Shown one piece after another: positions 24,810-37,314 of a DNA stretch of 64,000 nt; positions within the stretch are counted from its first letter, which is position 1, and the number at the start of each line of letters is the position of its first letter. The notes beneath the pieces were generated by a model that was not told the DNA's origin, ran no database searches, and saw only the letters and a program-made list of their open reading frames with translations. This stretch comes from Welwitschia mirabilis. Its lineage: Eukaryota; Gnetophyta; Gnetopsida; Welwitschiales. Location of the stretch: assembly GCA_051453625.1 (NCBI GenBank), contig JBOZIK010000001.1, positions 96,596,415 to 96,660,414 on the forward strand, given 5' to 3'. The position numbers were made by a program, and so were the translations under genes.

Positions 24810-25348
24810 TGTTTTTATTATTTCCTTAGGAATTACATAAGTATTGGCTTAGAAGTTTTGCACTACTTAAACTTAATGTAATTTACAAAATTTAAGAAAA
24901 TGAAAGAAAAGAAAGAGGTGATTTCAGAGTTGTATTTTGAACTTTAACTTTGGAAAAGGGAAAATCATGCTAGCTCCAACGTATCATCGATGTATTCTCA
25001 AGTAATCCTTTACTCTAATGTTGTCTAATGCTTTCTTGCAACATATTTAGAACCATCAAGTGTTTTGGCTCAGATCATCGTGAAATAATCCCATTCACCA
25101 TATGAATAATGGTGAACTCCATTGCCACTTGATCGTCAAAGCCTTAAATAATAATATAAGGTAGGGATCCTAAGTACATAAAACCTATAAAGTTAAAAGA
25201 TTTACACTAAATTTTAAAAGAGCTTACTCAAATTAAAAAAGGCTTAATGGTCAAGTTACTATCTAAGCATTCGAATTATAATGTGACTTATAAATTAAAA
25301 TAAAAAGTAATAACTTTTGTATTACATAAAAAGAAAACTTTATTTGCA
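24810..25348 (-). repeat. Athila-like 5' LTR (right copy), perhaps truncated
   Basis: Homologous to 15,543-16,084. It begins TG next to the PBS. At its right end, LINE-A ORF1 sequence starts directly, with no target duplication matching the left side (ttttt versus tggag), consistent with a deletion of the outer LTR end. Confidence 0.8.
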
Positions 25349-26770
25349 TTGGAGTTCCTAGCTTCTTGTTTGCTTAATTTACTATTGATGGTGTTTCTAT
25401 CTTCTTTATTTACACTAGTTCCTCTTCACTTTTATAATCTAAGTCTAACTCTAATTTCTTAGAATTTCTACTATCTAAAAATCTATTTAGTGAGGGAGAT
25501 TTTCCTCCTCCCTCCTCCTTGCTTCCCTTCCCAATTCTATTTTAGTAAGGGGATATTTTCCTGGGCTATGTTTTCTGGCTTTGACTAAGAGTTCCTCACC
25601 TTTAGTTTCTTATTTAATTTGACTATCATGCTATTTTTCTCCTTCTGACAATTGTTTAAAAGCCCTCTTAGTTTTTATTTATCTCATAAACCTTTGCTTC
25701 ATGTCTAAACTTTTTACAATTTTGGTATTGGATTATCTTACAATTTCACATGCCATGATCTCATCTCCTACATCTTCCACATATCATTTCCTTGAGCTTA
25801 TGGCAAAATATTTTGGAATTCTCTAGTGCTACATAGTAAGGGCACAAGGAGCGGATATTCTCATACTCAACCTCAACTTTGTCTATGCCAAAACTATGAA
25901 TTAACTCAAAGGTTTTCATTAGCTCTGCATATATCCACACACAAAATCTTATAAGCATCATTCTAGTTTTACTAACTATTATAGGATCTAATCTTATCAC
26001 CTCATCAAATTAGGATCCCAAGGTCCGAATGAAATCTTGAGTTCAAAGGACTAGACTAATATCCTTGGGTTTTACCCAAATAGGTAGCTTCTACAAAATT
26101 TTCCTAAAGTTTTCTCCAAAGATCGATTAAGTAAGGACTAAAATCCTTACTTTAAAAAACCAAGGCCCTCTAACCACAAAGGTGTATAGCTCTTCCTCTA
26201 CTTTAAGCTTAAATAAAATTAGCTCCTCTTCTAGTGCTTTAACCTACATTGACTCCCCACTAGTTCAAAGTAAGGCAATCCACTTCTTAATCACTTCTAT
26301 ACTAGGCCTAAGCCCTATAATTAAGTGGCCTCTTAGGCTAAATTTATAGATCTCCTTAACATTTAACACAATGTTCTAGAGCTATTCTAATCTTGAACTT
26401 CCCCTTTTTTTTAAAAACAAATTATGGAAGGGGTGTCATATCAATAATATAAAAAAAATCAATCCATAGGCTTCATTAGCTCCATGCTCTTTTGTTCTCC
26501 CAGTACCTCTGAATTCCCGTTGCACTATCTAGGATGTAGCTACTCATGAAGGATAGCAAGTCATACTATCACTTTAATCTTGCAACACCATCCTATTACC
26601 ACTACTAGCCCTTTTGTTTACATCCTTCACTCAGTTTTCATGTCTGACTCTAGTTGTGATGCTCCTAGCCCCTACCATGTGTCTAAAATCCCTTTTTCTC
26701 ATTTCATACAGAACCATTGCCTCTCAAGCATACATAATTCCTCTATAGTATTCTTTTTCTTTAGTTAAGA
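25349..26770 (-). mobile_element. LINE-A, 5' part (5' leader and ORF1)
   Basis: Minus strand, colinear with LINE-B and LINE-C ORF1. It is cut at 25,349 by the gypsy element just after the zinc-knuckle region, so the endonuclease and the start of RT are absent and were probably deleted. The 5' end of the LINE is not marked; the leader may reach about 26,770. Confidence 0.65.
25690..26340 (-). pseudogene. LINE-A ORF1: DUF4283-like domain plus zinc knuckle
   Basis: Minus strand from 26,330 reads LIIGLSPSIEVIKKWIALL, then VRGPWFFKVRILVL and KLPIWVK, the signature of the DUF4283 domain in plant L1-type ORF1 proteins. The frame open from 26,000 to 25,761 continues with IRLDPIIVSKTRMMLIRFCV and KVEVEYENI. 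It ends at a decayed knuckle (FCHKLKEMICGRCRR, and NCKKFRHEA further down). ORF1 proteins bind element RNA. Cys-to-Tyr changes and stops make it non-functional. Confidence 0.8.
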
Positions 26771-29698
26771 GATAAAATTTATCCCACATAGCATTAGCAA
26801 ATTCAGGAATTTAAGACACCAAATCATATATTTGAGTTATATTTTATGATTATTGCATTAGAAGTGGAAGTAGATAGGTTTATCTAACTTAGATCTAAGC
26901 GAAGCCAACAAACATTCATTTAACCTATAAATCTTAGACCTTAAGCGTGAGCCACATATCAGACCAACTTACCACCCCTCTCAAAAAAGACACTCCCAAA
27001 GTCTCAAACTATGAAGCATTAACATAATTAAACATCAAATGCCCTAACTATTAATATACAATAAATGATAATTTGAGAAACATAAAAAAAATTATCATGA
27101 TAATATATAATTAAAATACATGACCTATAAAGGAGGGCTAGATAGAAGGTTCTAAATGCTAAATTTTCAATCCTATCCTTGATGGTTGCATGAGGGAAAA
27201 ATATTAGAACTTAATGTCTACTCCTACCATGACTCATCTCCATAGAGGGTACATAGTTCCTTCATGTGTTAGTACAATCTAATAATTACCTAAGTATTTT
27301 AATGAATCCCTTTAAGGAATGTTAGATGAAGATGCTTGCTAAAGTAGGGAACATGTCATATAATGTAATAACCAAGGCAGGGAATAAAGAAGTTGGGAGT
27401 TCACTTGCTAATTTGAGAATAGCCTCCAGGTATCAAAAAGAAATTACACCCCTTTGCATCTACTTATGTCAGTAAATAATCCATGTATTTCCTAATATGC
27501 CTGCCAATCCTTATAATATTTCCATTTACTCTAGTTATGAGGTTTACTCATAAGGTTTTGTCACTTATGCAAGGAAAGATTTAAGTGATTTGTTTGTGTT
27601 TCATGTAGGTTTAAATCCTACCTCTACTAGGCTTAACTAGAAATCCCTCCTAATAGCCATCCTAGACAGCTCTAACAATTACTGTGTTCAAAGATGAATT
27701 TATATACATACTATTATTATCTATTGTTGTGCTTACTTCAATGGCTCATTCATGACCTTACTATGTAATTGTACTATTAAATGCGAAAGGGGTGGATTGC
27801 CTAATCACCACATTAAACCATCTCATCAACCTAATATCTCATCAATCCATATATACTTATAGTTACATAAGTAGGCCATGGGTAACTAATAACACAAAAA
27901 GTAAAAGATTATATTTTTTAAGAACTAACATCCCAGGAAATAGAAAGCTGTGTATACATTTAGATGAAATGAATTCAAAAGTGCTAAGCTAGGATGGGTA
28001 ATTGTCAAGAAATAGTGGGATGATTTTCCTCTCTAATGCCAACCCCAACATATGAATGTGCAACACAAGGGATTATTTTCATTACACCAAATCACCCCTA
28101 TTAGATAATGAAGTGGGTGCATGATAAAGAAGTAAACTCATGGGTGAATAACAAGATAATGTAAGGATCTTGATTTCAACTCTCTTCCATTGTCTTTTTA
28201 AATAATTGATAAATTTCATTACTTGATCCTAATGGTAAAGAAATAAAATATAAGAATAATCCCATTACCCACATAGCTTTAGACATCAGGAATAGATCCA
28301 TTAGAGTTACAAGAGTATTTCATTACAAACATTAAGTACAATTTAATAAGTACATTAAGCCTAACTGAAGTAGTTACAATAATGGTTACATTACTACTTG
28401 TGTTACTAGATGATCTGAGTAGAAATTAAAAAGCCATTATTGGTGTTCCTAGGTGACTAAAAGTAGTGAATTTCATAGATTTCTCAAACTTTATTATTAT
28501 TAGATGTGTAGATTAGTAATAGTAAGTGTGAAATTTGCAATTTTAGCATACTTTAATTTTTAAAGGTTATTATTTCCTAATGACAAAGTTGTAATTAAGG
28601 AATTGGTACATGCATTGCCTAGTGATGACATAAAGCAATGTTGTAACTAAAAAAATTCACATTTACTCCATTTCTAATTCATTACAGGTTGATTTTTGGA
28701 CTTACTAACTACTTCTAGGTCCTAAAAAAATGATGTAATTAGGACCTAAATGTTGTAAACAACTTGAATTCATCCTTATTCATGACAACCTCTTCTCTAG
28801 GTGCAACTTGACCTATATCAAAAAGCATACTTCAAAATTCACCATTGGTAACCTCCCTAACACTTGTTTTATGATCAATCAACCTTCACAACTTAATTAT
28901 GTATAACTATGATAATGTGTAATTTATCCAATCAAAAACTTAGAAATCATTACATCAGAAATAATTTATATCTTACTACCAACTTCTCAAGTAAGGGTTA
29001 ATTACTATAAAATTCCTCTTAAATGTTATTTAACATTTTTATCACTTTTAGCAAAAGTACATGATCTTTATACATTAACAAAACACTATTTTACATCTTA
29101 TTTTATCATGTATACTAATAAGTAAATACTTCATCCTAGATTATATATATACATATCTATGTAATTAATAAGAATTTAAAATTTGTACCTTATAGCTTAA
29201 TTTTAGCAATTGTATCAGTTAATGTGAAGTATATTAACTTTTTATATAACTTTTGTTATGTTATACTATTCAATAGATATTTTAACCATTTATGAATATT
29301 AGGACTTTTATTTCTAAAAGTTATAATCCATACAATAAGAATTTCATTATAACATTTAGCAAAAGCACTTATCATATATAATTTATACTTAAAAAAAATA
29401 AAATATGTTAGTAAACATTAAAATCTAAATGTAAAAAATCAATTAAATTAGAAATTTTTAAGAGAAAAATTTTTCCATGTTTATTTGCATTAAATGTAAA
29501 GTAATGATAATGAATAGATCATTATAAGTGTATCATCTAAAAATTAAACTTAGTCTTGAATGCACAATCTTTAACTACAATTAATGCATCTCAAGTACAA
29601 GCATTAAGTTAATTCTAATGAGTAACGTGAGATGGCATAAAAAAAGAACAAACTTAAAAAAAGGTTTTACACAAATTTTAATAATCCTATTTAATATA
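26771..29698. other. AT-rich sequence, nothing recognised
   Basis: No domain, LTR pair or RNA gene recognised on either strand. Short open frames such as 27,792-27,992 lack any motif. Confidence 0.55.
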
Positions 29699-29989
29699 AA
29701 TAATAAATTCACAAAAGAGGAATAAGAACTCTAAGGGCATGGAGAGTGGAGGAGTGTCCTAGAAATCCTAGTGATAGTAAGAAAGAGCTGCTCAGGAGGG
29801 AGAGGGAGCCTGTAGAAGGGTTCTTGTAAACTTTACTAGCTAAGGAGGTGGTGATTAGTTAGTGGTAGCAGTTTTGGAAGAGGTTGTGACAAGGAAAGGC
29901 TATAAGCCCTAGCTAGGATTTCTACCAGGTAATATTATGGACTCTCCCACATGAAGTTCTTTAAAGAAAATGGTACATTTAAGATGAAC

Positions 29990-30720
29990 ATCTCCCTATA
30001 GTACTATGCTTGTGTTGAAGAAAAATTTTAGTCTTTTGGCCATTTTGTTTTGGCGAGCCCTCATCTAGGAATAGAATTGATTAGAAAATAGATGGCTATT
30101 AAATGGATGTCAATACTAATAGTTTAGATAGCAGCTCTCCTAGATGGCCTAATTTTATTGAAATTTAAGTCTAAAGAGGATATTAATAGTGTGATACTTA
30201 GAGATCCCTAGCTCTTTGGTGTAAGAAGACTAGCAAGACGAGGAGAGGATATAAGTAGGGTTTTTTGGAAACTCCCTATCTAGGTAAAGCTACTTAGAAT
30301 TAGTTTAGAGATCTAGAATCAAGAGTTTCTTAAAGATTTAATAGGCTAATTTGTGGAAATCATCAAAATAGAATCAATGATGTTAAGCGAAGAAGAATGG
30401 TTCTAGTGAAATTCTGTGCTTAGATAGATGTAGAGTTAACTAGAAACCTGAAAAATTTTAAACTAATTTACAAATTCAAATTAGATAAGATTTAAGTGAA
30501 GTGTAAAAACATCTTCAATGCTTCGAATACTTGTGGACATGCAATTAGGTTTTATCCAAAGATGAAAGAGGTTACTTGTGATAGATGTATTGAGAAGAGC
30601 CATGAAACCACATGTTACTTAGTAGCATAATGTCAAACTTGCAAGAAATTTGGGCATGATTCAGAGACATGCTGATTCAAAAAAGATAAAGATAGATTTT
30701 AATTAGTAAAGAGAAGGAAA
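29990..30720 (+). pseudogene. LINE-B ORF1: DUF4283-like domain and two zinc knuckles
   Basis: The DUF4283 pattern is readable with stops: SPHLGIELIRKWMAIKWM, a D-(P/W)-LFGVRRL block and KLPI-VKL. Then comes MVLVKFC-WIDVELTR. Two CCHC boxes follow: CDRCIEKSHETTC (30,577-30,614, one residue short of the canonical spacing) and CQTCKKFGHDSETC (30,631-30,672, exact CX2CX4HX4C). After that the sequence is Lys- and Ser-rich with SSEADYD-like acidic patches. This is the RNA-binding chaperone ORF of plant L1-type LINEs. Confidence 0.8.
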
Positions 30721-31087
30721 AAAGTGAAAATAGTAGTTTATTAAAAGCCCATATCAGAAGAAGATAATCCCATAAAATCTAAAGGTCAAGAGTGATAAGT
30801 TTCCCTTTCCAAACAGAAGGGGCAGAAGATGGAGCTAGGAAAAACCCCTCACCTAATAGATTCATCCCTTTAAGTAGTGATTCCTCAGAAGCTGATTATG
30901 ACTTAGGACTAAAGGTAGAATTGGACTTAACTTATGTTAGATATGCCTAAGAAAATAAAAGCAAGAAGTCAGGGAGGTTGATAGCATAGATAAGGAAAAT
31001 AAAAAAAGATATTAAGAACATAGCAAATGGTTTCCTAAAAATCATTCACAAACTTACAAGAAAATAGAGCCAAAAAAAGAATAATAA

Positions 31088-31900
31088 ATGAATATTATAA
31101 GCTATAGCATTAAAGGTATAAAATATACTTAAAAATAAAAATAATTCAAGAGCTAATTAGCAATAAAAACATAAATGTAGTTTTTCTTGAGAAAACTAAA
31201 CTACAAAAGGCATAGAATATTATGAATCTTATAAGCAATGGCAAGTAAAGTGGATTCTCGGCTATGGTAAACTAGGAGGGGTCCTAATCACTTTATTCAA
31301 AAAAGATATTAAGTATACAAAAATACANNNNNNNNNNNNNNNNNNNNNNNNNNNNNNNNNNNNNNNNNNNNNNNNNNNNNNNNNNNNNNNNNNNNNNNNN
31401 NNNNNNNNNNNNNNNNNNNNNNNNNNNAAAAGATATTAAGTATACAAAAATAAAGGGTAATAGATGGTTTCAAATTTTGACTATTCAAGAGTGGCATATA
31501 GTAAATATTGATGGGTCCTAAACCCAAACACTGCAAATGAAAGTCTGAAAGACTCTTAAGAAAACTACAAGACAGGAAATGTGTCCTAATTAGAGACTTT
31601 AACAGAATTCTTAGCCTTGAAGAAAAGCAAAAGAGGGAGCAGAATGATGATGGTATTACAGAGCTTGAGAATTTGATGATGAAGTTAGGTTTCATAGAGA
31701 TGCATATTCATAGGGTTTAATTCACATGGTTAAATAGGAGAGAAGGGTATAAGATAATTTTATCTAGGATTAGTCAAATCCTTATTTCTTTTAATATAGG
31801 AATGAAAAATTTTGGATTTTAGAAGGATAGGGATGATGGTAATCAGACCACTGGCCGATATTCCTTATTGCAAGGAAGACTCAAAGTAAGAGGCACAAAA
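31088..31900 (+). pseudogene. LINE-B apurinic/apyrimidinic-like endonuclease
   Basis: Starts at an ATG with MNIISYSIKGIKYT, the decayed form of the MKILSWN-RGLG start of plant LINE endonucleases; FFLRKLNY fits FLQETKL with the catalytic Glu lost. After the gap (31,328-31,427), VLIRDFNRILSLEEKQ matches GDFN-ILS--EK-GG, with Gly changed to Arg and the Asp and Asn kept. Then LMMKLGFIEMHIHRV and FTWLNRREGYKI match the L-DL---G--FTW-N-R block. This domain nicks target DNA to prime reverse transcription. Confidence 0.85.
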
Positions 31901-32439
31901 TTGTTTTTAAAAATGCTTCACTTAAGGAAGCAAAAAATTACTTGTACATTAAGAATCAATGAAAAGATGATCTAATAAACCTAATTAATCACTAAATTAA
32001 AACCTATAATTACTAAAATAATTATTGAAAATGTGGAAGAAGCCATGGAAATAAAATTTCAGAAGAAAGAATGATTTGAAAAAAGAGTTAAAAGAAATTC
32101 AATATAGACAAGATTAGGGTAAAGACCTTTACTAGGAGAAATGGAAAAAGTTTTAGGAGTTTTACAAAATTGGAAATAAGAGGAAACTTATTGAAAGCAG
32201 AGAGCTCATATGAACTATCTAAAAAAGGGAGATAAATACTCTAAATTTTTCTTTAATCTAGTAAACCAAAGAAGATCATCCAATACAATCCACAAGGTAA
32301 GATGGAGGGATCAAACGTTTTAAAAACCTAGGTCTTAAAGCATTTATGAAAATTTTCCAATAGTTATGGGCTAATGATTGTAGAAGCTATTCTTTAACAC
32401 TGTGTTCCAAGTTTTGGCCCAAGGCAACCCTTTGTAAAA

Positions 32440-33960
32440 GTTATAGGAAAATGAAGTTTGGAATACTCTTAAGAAAATGAAATCAATTCAAATCCTTAGA
32501 CTAGATGGTTGATTAGTAGAGTTCTTCAAGAAGTTTTAGGATTTAAGTGATATCAATGAAAACCAACTTTAGTAAAATGCTCACCTTGGAAATGGTGCAT
32601 CATGCCTAGATCAATACTTTGGTTATGATTCTAAAAAAATAGGAGGTCATGGAAATGAAAGACTATACACTAGTAGGGGTTTGCAATGTTATCTATAGAC
32701 TTCTCTTTAAAGTGCTAGTAGCCAGAATCTACTTCTTTCTACATCAGGTGATTAGAATCAATTAGGTTAGTTTTTAGAGAACCAGTTCATTCTTGATCAG
32801 GTAATCTTCAATCATAAAATTTTTCATTTGATATAAAAGAAGAAGTTAAAAATTTGTACTTTAAAATTAGATATTAGGAAAGCTTATGATATGATGTCAC
32901 AGGAGTTTCTAAAATACGTTATGCTTACTAAGGGTTTCCTTCCCCCTCCTTATTTTGTGAGTCTCATCATTTAGATATAGCATTCTACAAAATTCAGTTT
33001 AAGAATTAATCAAGAGATGCATGGCTTCTTCAATATAGCAAGGGATCTAAGGCTTTATCATAGTGTTAAATGTTTTGTAGGATTATATAACAAAGATGAG
33101 AGATCAAGGCATAAGAATCTATGGTCTAGAAATAATATTCAACCACTTTGTAAATAATCTTATCATCTTCATGGAAGCAAAGGGGTAACAAATTATGAAT
33201 ATTAAAAATAAAATAGACCTATATGTAGAGGAATTAAGGCTAGTGATTAGCAGGATAAAGAGTAAAACCTACTTTATGAATGCATAGACTAGTGTCCAAA
33301 GAGTAATAGAAGGAACTTTAAGCCTACAAAGGGAAAATACTAGGGATTTATACCTGGTAATACCCATTTTCTAGTAGAATAGAATAGACTATAGTTGGAA
33401 CTAATTTACAAAATAAGTAAAATATGTCACAGTTGGAATGATCTTTTTTTGTGTAGAAGAGGAAGAATAATCTTAACCAATTCAGCCATTTTAGTGATTA
33501 CTAGATACAGTGCCTCAATAGAAATTATTCTAGGAAAAGTGAAAACTATCTTAAGCAGACTCACTAGAAATTTCATTGAGGAAGGGGAAAAATAAGGAAA
33601 TAAAGTCCACAATGGCTTAGAATGAAATAGCTAAATCAATGGGAACAAGAGATTGTGGAATTTAAGACTTAAAATGTAGTACATTCTTAACCTAAGTGAA
33701 GTTGATAAAAAAAATTGATATAGGGGGAACATATTCCTTCCTCCCCCCCTCCCCCACTTACTGAGATTAAATTACTAAAAAAGAAAGTACAAAGATTGGG
33801 AGATCCAAATGGGGAACTCTATTTTTTAGCAGACACTCTGTAGAGGGAGAATGGAGCTTGAGGATCTCATTATCTAGAAAGTGGGATAAGGTAAAATGTC
33901 TTTCAAATATAAAGCATGAGCTCATTTGTGGGAAGTTGAAAAGAGAGTGGATGAGATTCG
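32440..33960 (+). pseudogene. LINE-B reverse transcriptase and C-terminal region
   Basis: Blocks in order: LKKMKSIQILRLDG (the I-x-x-MK-x-KSPGPDG block, 32,460-32,510); LKLDIRKAYDMMSQEFLKY-like near 32,860 with the catalytic Asp region readable; a decayed SKG-R-GDPL region; FVNNLIIF near 33,150, where the FADD box has become FVNN so both catalytic Asp are lost. The C-terminal part from 33,360 reads WNDLFLCRRGRIILTNSAIL and NFI-EGEK, typical of the segment after plant L1 RT, and is open from 33,395 to 33,595. Inactive. Confidence 0.85.
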
Positions 33961-34099
33961 AGTAAATGGATATTTACAAATCGAATAAGAAAAAGAGNNN
34001 NNNNNNNNNNNNNNNNNNNNNNNNNNNNNNNNNNNNNNNNNNNNNNNNNNNNNNNNNNNNNNNNNNNNNNNNNNNNNNNNNNNNNNNNNNNNNNNNNAA

Positions 34100-35400
34100 A
34101 GAGAATAAAAATGAACTAAAATTAGAACTAAAAAGGGAGGTCATTTCAAAATGAGAATGCCATATTAAAAAAAGGTTATGTTGTCCTTGTCGTAGTACTT
34201 TTGTCTGTTATATGCTTAAACATACACAAGGTAATGCAAATTTTACATTTGGAAAATGCCATTTGCAAAATTCTAGCTTAAAAAAAATGTAGGTTTTAAG
34301 ACCTAATAGTATTAGGGCAGGGAGTTTCTCTCGCTCTGAAGAAATAATACTACAGATAAAGTAATATAGAACTTATAGAGATACATCAAAACCTCAAAAA
34401 CCAAACTCACAAAGGAATGCCAAAATTATTAATGGTAAGGAAGGGAACCTGAAGAGACTGCTAATGAAGAAATATATGTAAACACTCTCCAGTTGAACAC
34501 TCCCTGGTGGGCAAGTATACGGTGTTGAGCTAGACAATAATCAAAGAGAGATTTTTAAGTACAAATAACCTGAAGAAGAGAGGCTTTAATTTATTTCCCA
34601 ATTACAAGGAATGTGGGCACCAAAGAATCAGACGTAGAATGAATACTTTTCTACTAGTAGGAAGAATGAAGAAGCATTCCTAACACAAGCCTTTGGATAA
34701 TTCAAAGTTTAGGAAGAACTTTAAGCTTTAACAGTGCATCATTAATATTGGATGTGAGCTCCTTATTTTCATGTGTAGGGATCCAAATTTTTTTGGGATT
34801 AAAGCAATATTTAATTAAAGGTTAAAGATTGGAAGAAGAAGATAGAAGATTTCTTCAAGCCTAATTTCTTAAACACTTGGAGTTACTAAAGAAGGAGATT
34901 TGCTTTTTTCTTTAGTGAGGGGGCGGGGGGGTTATCTAGATGCAAACATATTCTTTGGAAGGAGGGATCTGAGAACAAGGAATAACTATATTAAAAATTC
35001 AGTGTTACATGATCCCTNNNNNNNNNNNNNNNNNNNNNNNNNNNNNNNNNNNNNNNNNNNNNNNNNNNNNNNNNNNNNNNNNNNNNTGTACTTCTCTTTT
35101 CTTCTTATGCTTAATAAAAGATAGAGAGTTAATCTGCCATTCTACTTATCCAAAAAGGTAAAGAAAATGCTTGGAAATCAACATTTAGGTTTGCTTTGCT
35201 AATTAATCAATTTTTATAGGAATTCAAACCTACCTCATCATCCTCAACCCTGTGATTGCCCCCAAGGTCAATGGATAGAAAGAGATAGAGTGCAAGCCCA
35301 TGTGAATGTGACAGAAAGTAGTTCTAATTTTACTTGGCAAAAGAAATAGAGGTTAGGAGCAAGCTCTATCTCGAATGCAAAGAAAGGGCCTTGCTTTCTA
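34100..35400 (+). pseudogene. LINE-B linker between RT and the J-domain region
   Basis: Decayed coding sequence in mixed frames with no recognised domain (for example GQVYGVELDNNQREI near 34,510). It contains a 69-base gap (35,018-35,086) and a short G run at 34,919-34,931. I see no RNase H motif here, although some plant L1 LINEs carry one at this place. Confidence 0.45.
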
Positions 35401-36010
35401 AATAAGAAGAATGCTAAGCTTATGGAAGAAGAAGAAGGAGCCTATTCTAAGAGGCCCTCCTCTAGAATGAAGCCCTAAAGGAATACTATAAATGCAGACA
35501 TAAGAAAAGAAGTGCAAAGGGATCCTGCAGAGTTCCAAGGATGCATAAAAGAGCCAAGCAGTAAAAGGAGTTATTCTTATGAAGTCATCTCCATCAATGA
35601 CGATGAATCTATGGATAGAGGTAGCAAGGCTAGAGACTACTCTAGGAAAGCACTCAAAACTAAGCCAAATGAGCATAAGAAAATAAAGAGAAAAACCTTG
35701 TGACCCTCAGATTCTTCAGAACCCTTCCCTAAGAGCTATGAAGAAGAATAGATAGAGGATGAAGTTGATTCTGATTTAGTGTTAGAGTAAGATTATGATG
35801 AAGCAATAATAGCTAGAGAGTGAAAATACTACTATGAGATCCTCAGGATCTAGTTATGGGCCTCATCAAGAAATTATAAAATCTCACATAAGACTAGTGC
35901 TTAGGTAGCACCCAAATAAAAATAAGAATAATCTTCAAAAAGCATTTAAAAAAAAAAAAATCAAGAAACTCAATGGAGTGAAGGATATCCTCATTGATAA
36001 GTGGATAAAA
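35400..36010 (+). pseudogene. Charged segment and J-domain at the 3' end of LINE-B
   Basis: A frame with few stops (35,512-35,700 open) reads DIRKEVQRDPAEF, SYEVISINDDESMDRGS and PNEHKKIKRKTL, then PSDSSEPFPKSYEEE and an Asp/Glu-rich stretch. The J-domain follows at 35,824: KYYYEILRI, frame change, SYGPHQEIIKSHIRLVL, then HPNKNKNNLQKAFKKI and GVKDILIDK. This matches J-domain helix I (YEIL), helix II (EEIK), the HPDKN loop (HPN here, one G-to-A step from HPD) and helix III (AF-KI---VL). A functional J-domain recruits Hsp70; this copy has a frameshift and stops. Confidence 0.75.
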
Positions 36011-36324
36011 GCCCTCTATCACTTCTATCATATGGATAAACTTATTTAGAATTATGATAGATGGCTTTATTCTTTTACTATGCCCACACCCATTAACGTT
36101 CTTTATTTTATTCTTTTCTAGACTCTATTGGTTTGATTTCTTCTTTTGTTTATTTTATAGTTGAATCTAGTGTTGTCTCCATGGATCCTTAAGCCTCCTC
36201 TTTTAAAATAATGTCTTCAGTGATAGGGGGATCTCTTTCTATTGCTATTTTTTTGTTTTGTGCTATATAATTTTCTCTATTCTTAATATACGACATATTT
36301 TTTTAAAAAAATAATAATAAATCC

Positions 36325-37298
36325 ATAATCAAAGATTTGATATAATCATTAATGTAATTAATCTAGTAATGTAATGATGCAACAATGTAAAAGATGGAAG
36401 ATACATTAATCATGTAAGTTAATGCAATTCTAAAAAAGAAAGCTCTATTTTTTATATTACTAAAAATCTTTATTATTATTTATTATCTTAGATTAATGAT
36501 TTCAAAATTATAAAAAGCAAAGCATGATTAAATTATATTAATCAAAAATAGGATTACATATATTATTTATGTTTTTAAGATATAATGGAGCTCAAGCAAA
36601 TAGATCTTATCTAAAGACACTTCTAAGAATTAGAGGTATGAAACTCAAACTGCCATGAAGGACCTATTGCCACTTTAACAATCTAGTACTCATAAGAGAA
36701 AAATGGTATAAATAATTAGAAATAACCATAACTAGAATAAATAAAAAGGTTCAAATATGGAATTTATAAGGATGTAGAGTTCATTAGTCTTTGTAGTAAA
36801 TAATGAATTAATATGAGTTCATTAGTTTATGTACCAAATAATTAATTAATGTTTATTTAAAAACTCAAAATGTGTAGTTAAGATGTGATATTAACGTAGA
36901 TGAATTCTAGATTGATTATTAATCTATTATCAATTTAGTGTAAATTTACATCCATGCAACTTTTCAAGGCTCTGTCAACTATCTATCTAATGTTAATTTA
37001 AATTAACATTGGGTTTTGTTAAAATAAAGTAGTACTGGATCTATAAAGGCTCATTTACAATGTTTCAGTATCTAATAAAATTAAGAGCATCTTCTTATGC
37101 AATTAAAAAATAAATAAGAATTAAAAATGCAATGTTATGTCGTGTCTACAAATGTCCAACATATCAAAATTACAGAAATCCCTTGTATATTACCTCAATG
37201 AAGTTAAAGTTATAACTGCTATTGTTATCGATTTGCTCTTGCTTTACAATTAACTAGAATTAATAGGAATTGATTTATTTACTATGTTTATTAATATG
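36325..37298. other. AT-rich spacer between two convergent LINEs
   Basis: About 1 kb between the 3' end of LINE-B (plus) and the 3' end of LINE-C (minus). No feature recognised. Confidence 0.6.
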
Positions 37299-37314
37299 AC
37301 ACTAACTTGATATT
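37299..37314. repeat. Target-site duplication, left copy, of LINE-C
   Basis: ACACTAACTTGATATT here and ACACTGAATTGAAATT at 46,154-46,169 match at 13 of 16 positions, flank the poly-T run and the 5' end of LINE-C respectively, and so are a plausible decayed target duplication. Confidence 0.6.

Larger units (their letters stand above)
15543..25348 (-). mobile_element. Athila-like Ty3/gypsy element, nested in LINE-A
   Basis: Two direct repeats (15,543-16,084 and 24,810-25,348) flank an internal region with a tRNA-Asp-type PBS, gag with zinc knuckle and a protease, all on the minus strand. No RT, RNase H or integrase is recognised between 16,085 and 20,690; that part holds gaps and other sequence, including the tail and LTR of a plus-strand gypsy element. 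LINE-A sequence lies on both sides, so this insertion is younger than LINE-A. The left LTR may run further right than the shared 540 bases, in which case the outer end of the right LTR has been deleted. Confidence 0.75.
29711..36312 (+). mobile_element. LINE-B, near full-length L1-type LINE with a 3' J-domain
   Basis: Order on the plus strand: leader (to about 29,990), ORF1 with DUF4283-like domain and two zinc knuckles, endonuclease (from 31,088), reverse transcriptase (about 32,440-33,360), RT C-terminal region (to about 33,960), linker of about 1.7 kb, charged segment, J-domain (35,824-36,002) and 3' end with an A-rich run near 36,305-36,312. Flanks AATAATAAATTC (29,699-29,710) and AATAATAAATCC (36,313-36,324) match at 11 of 12 positions and may be the target duplication, although they are low in complexity. 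All frames are broken. Gaps at 31,328, 33,998 and 35,018. Confidence 0.85.
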
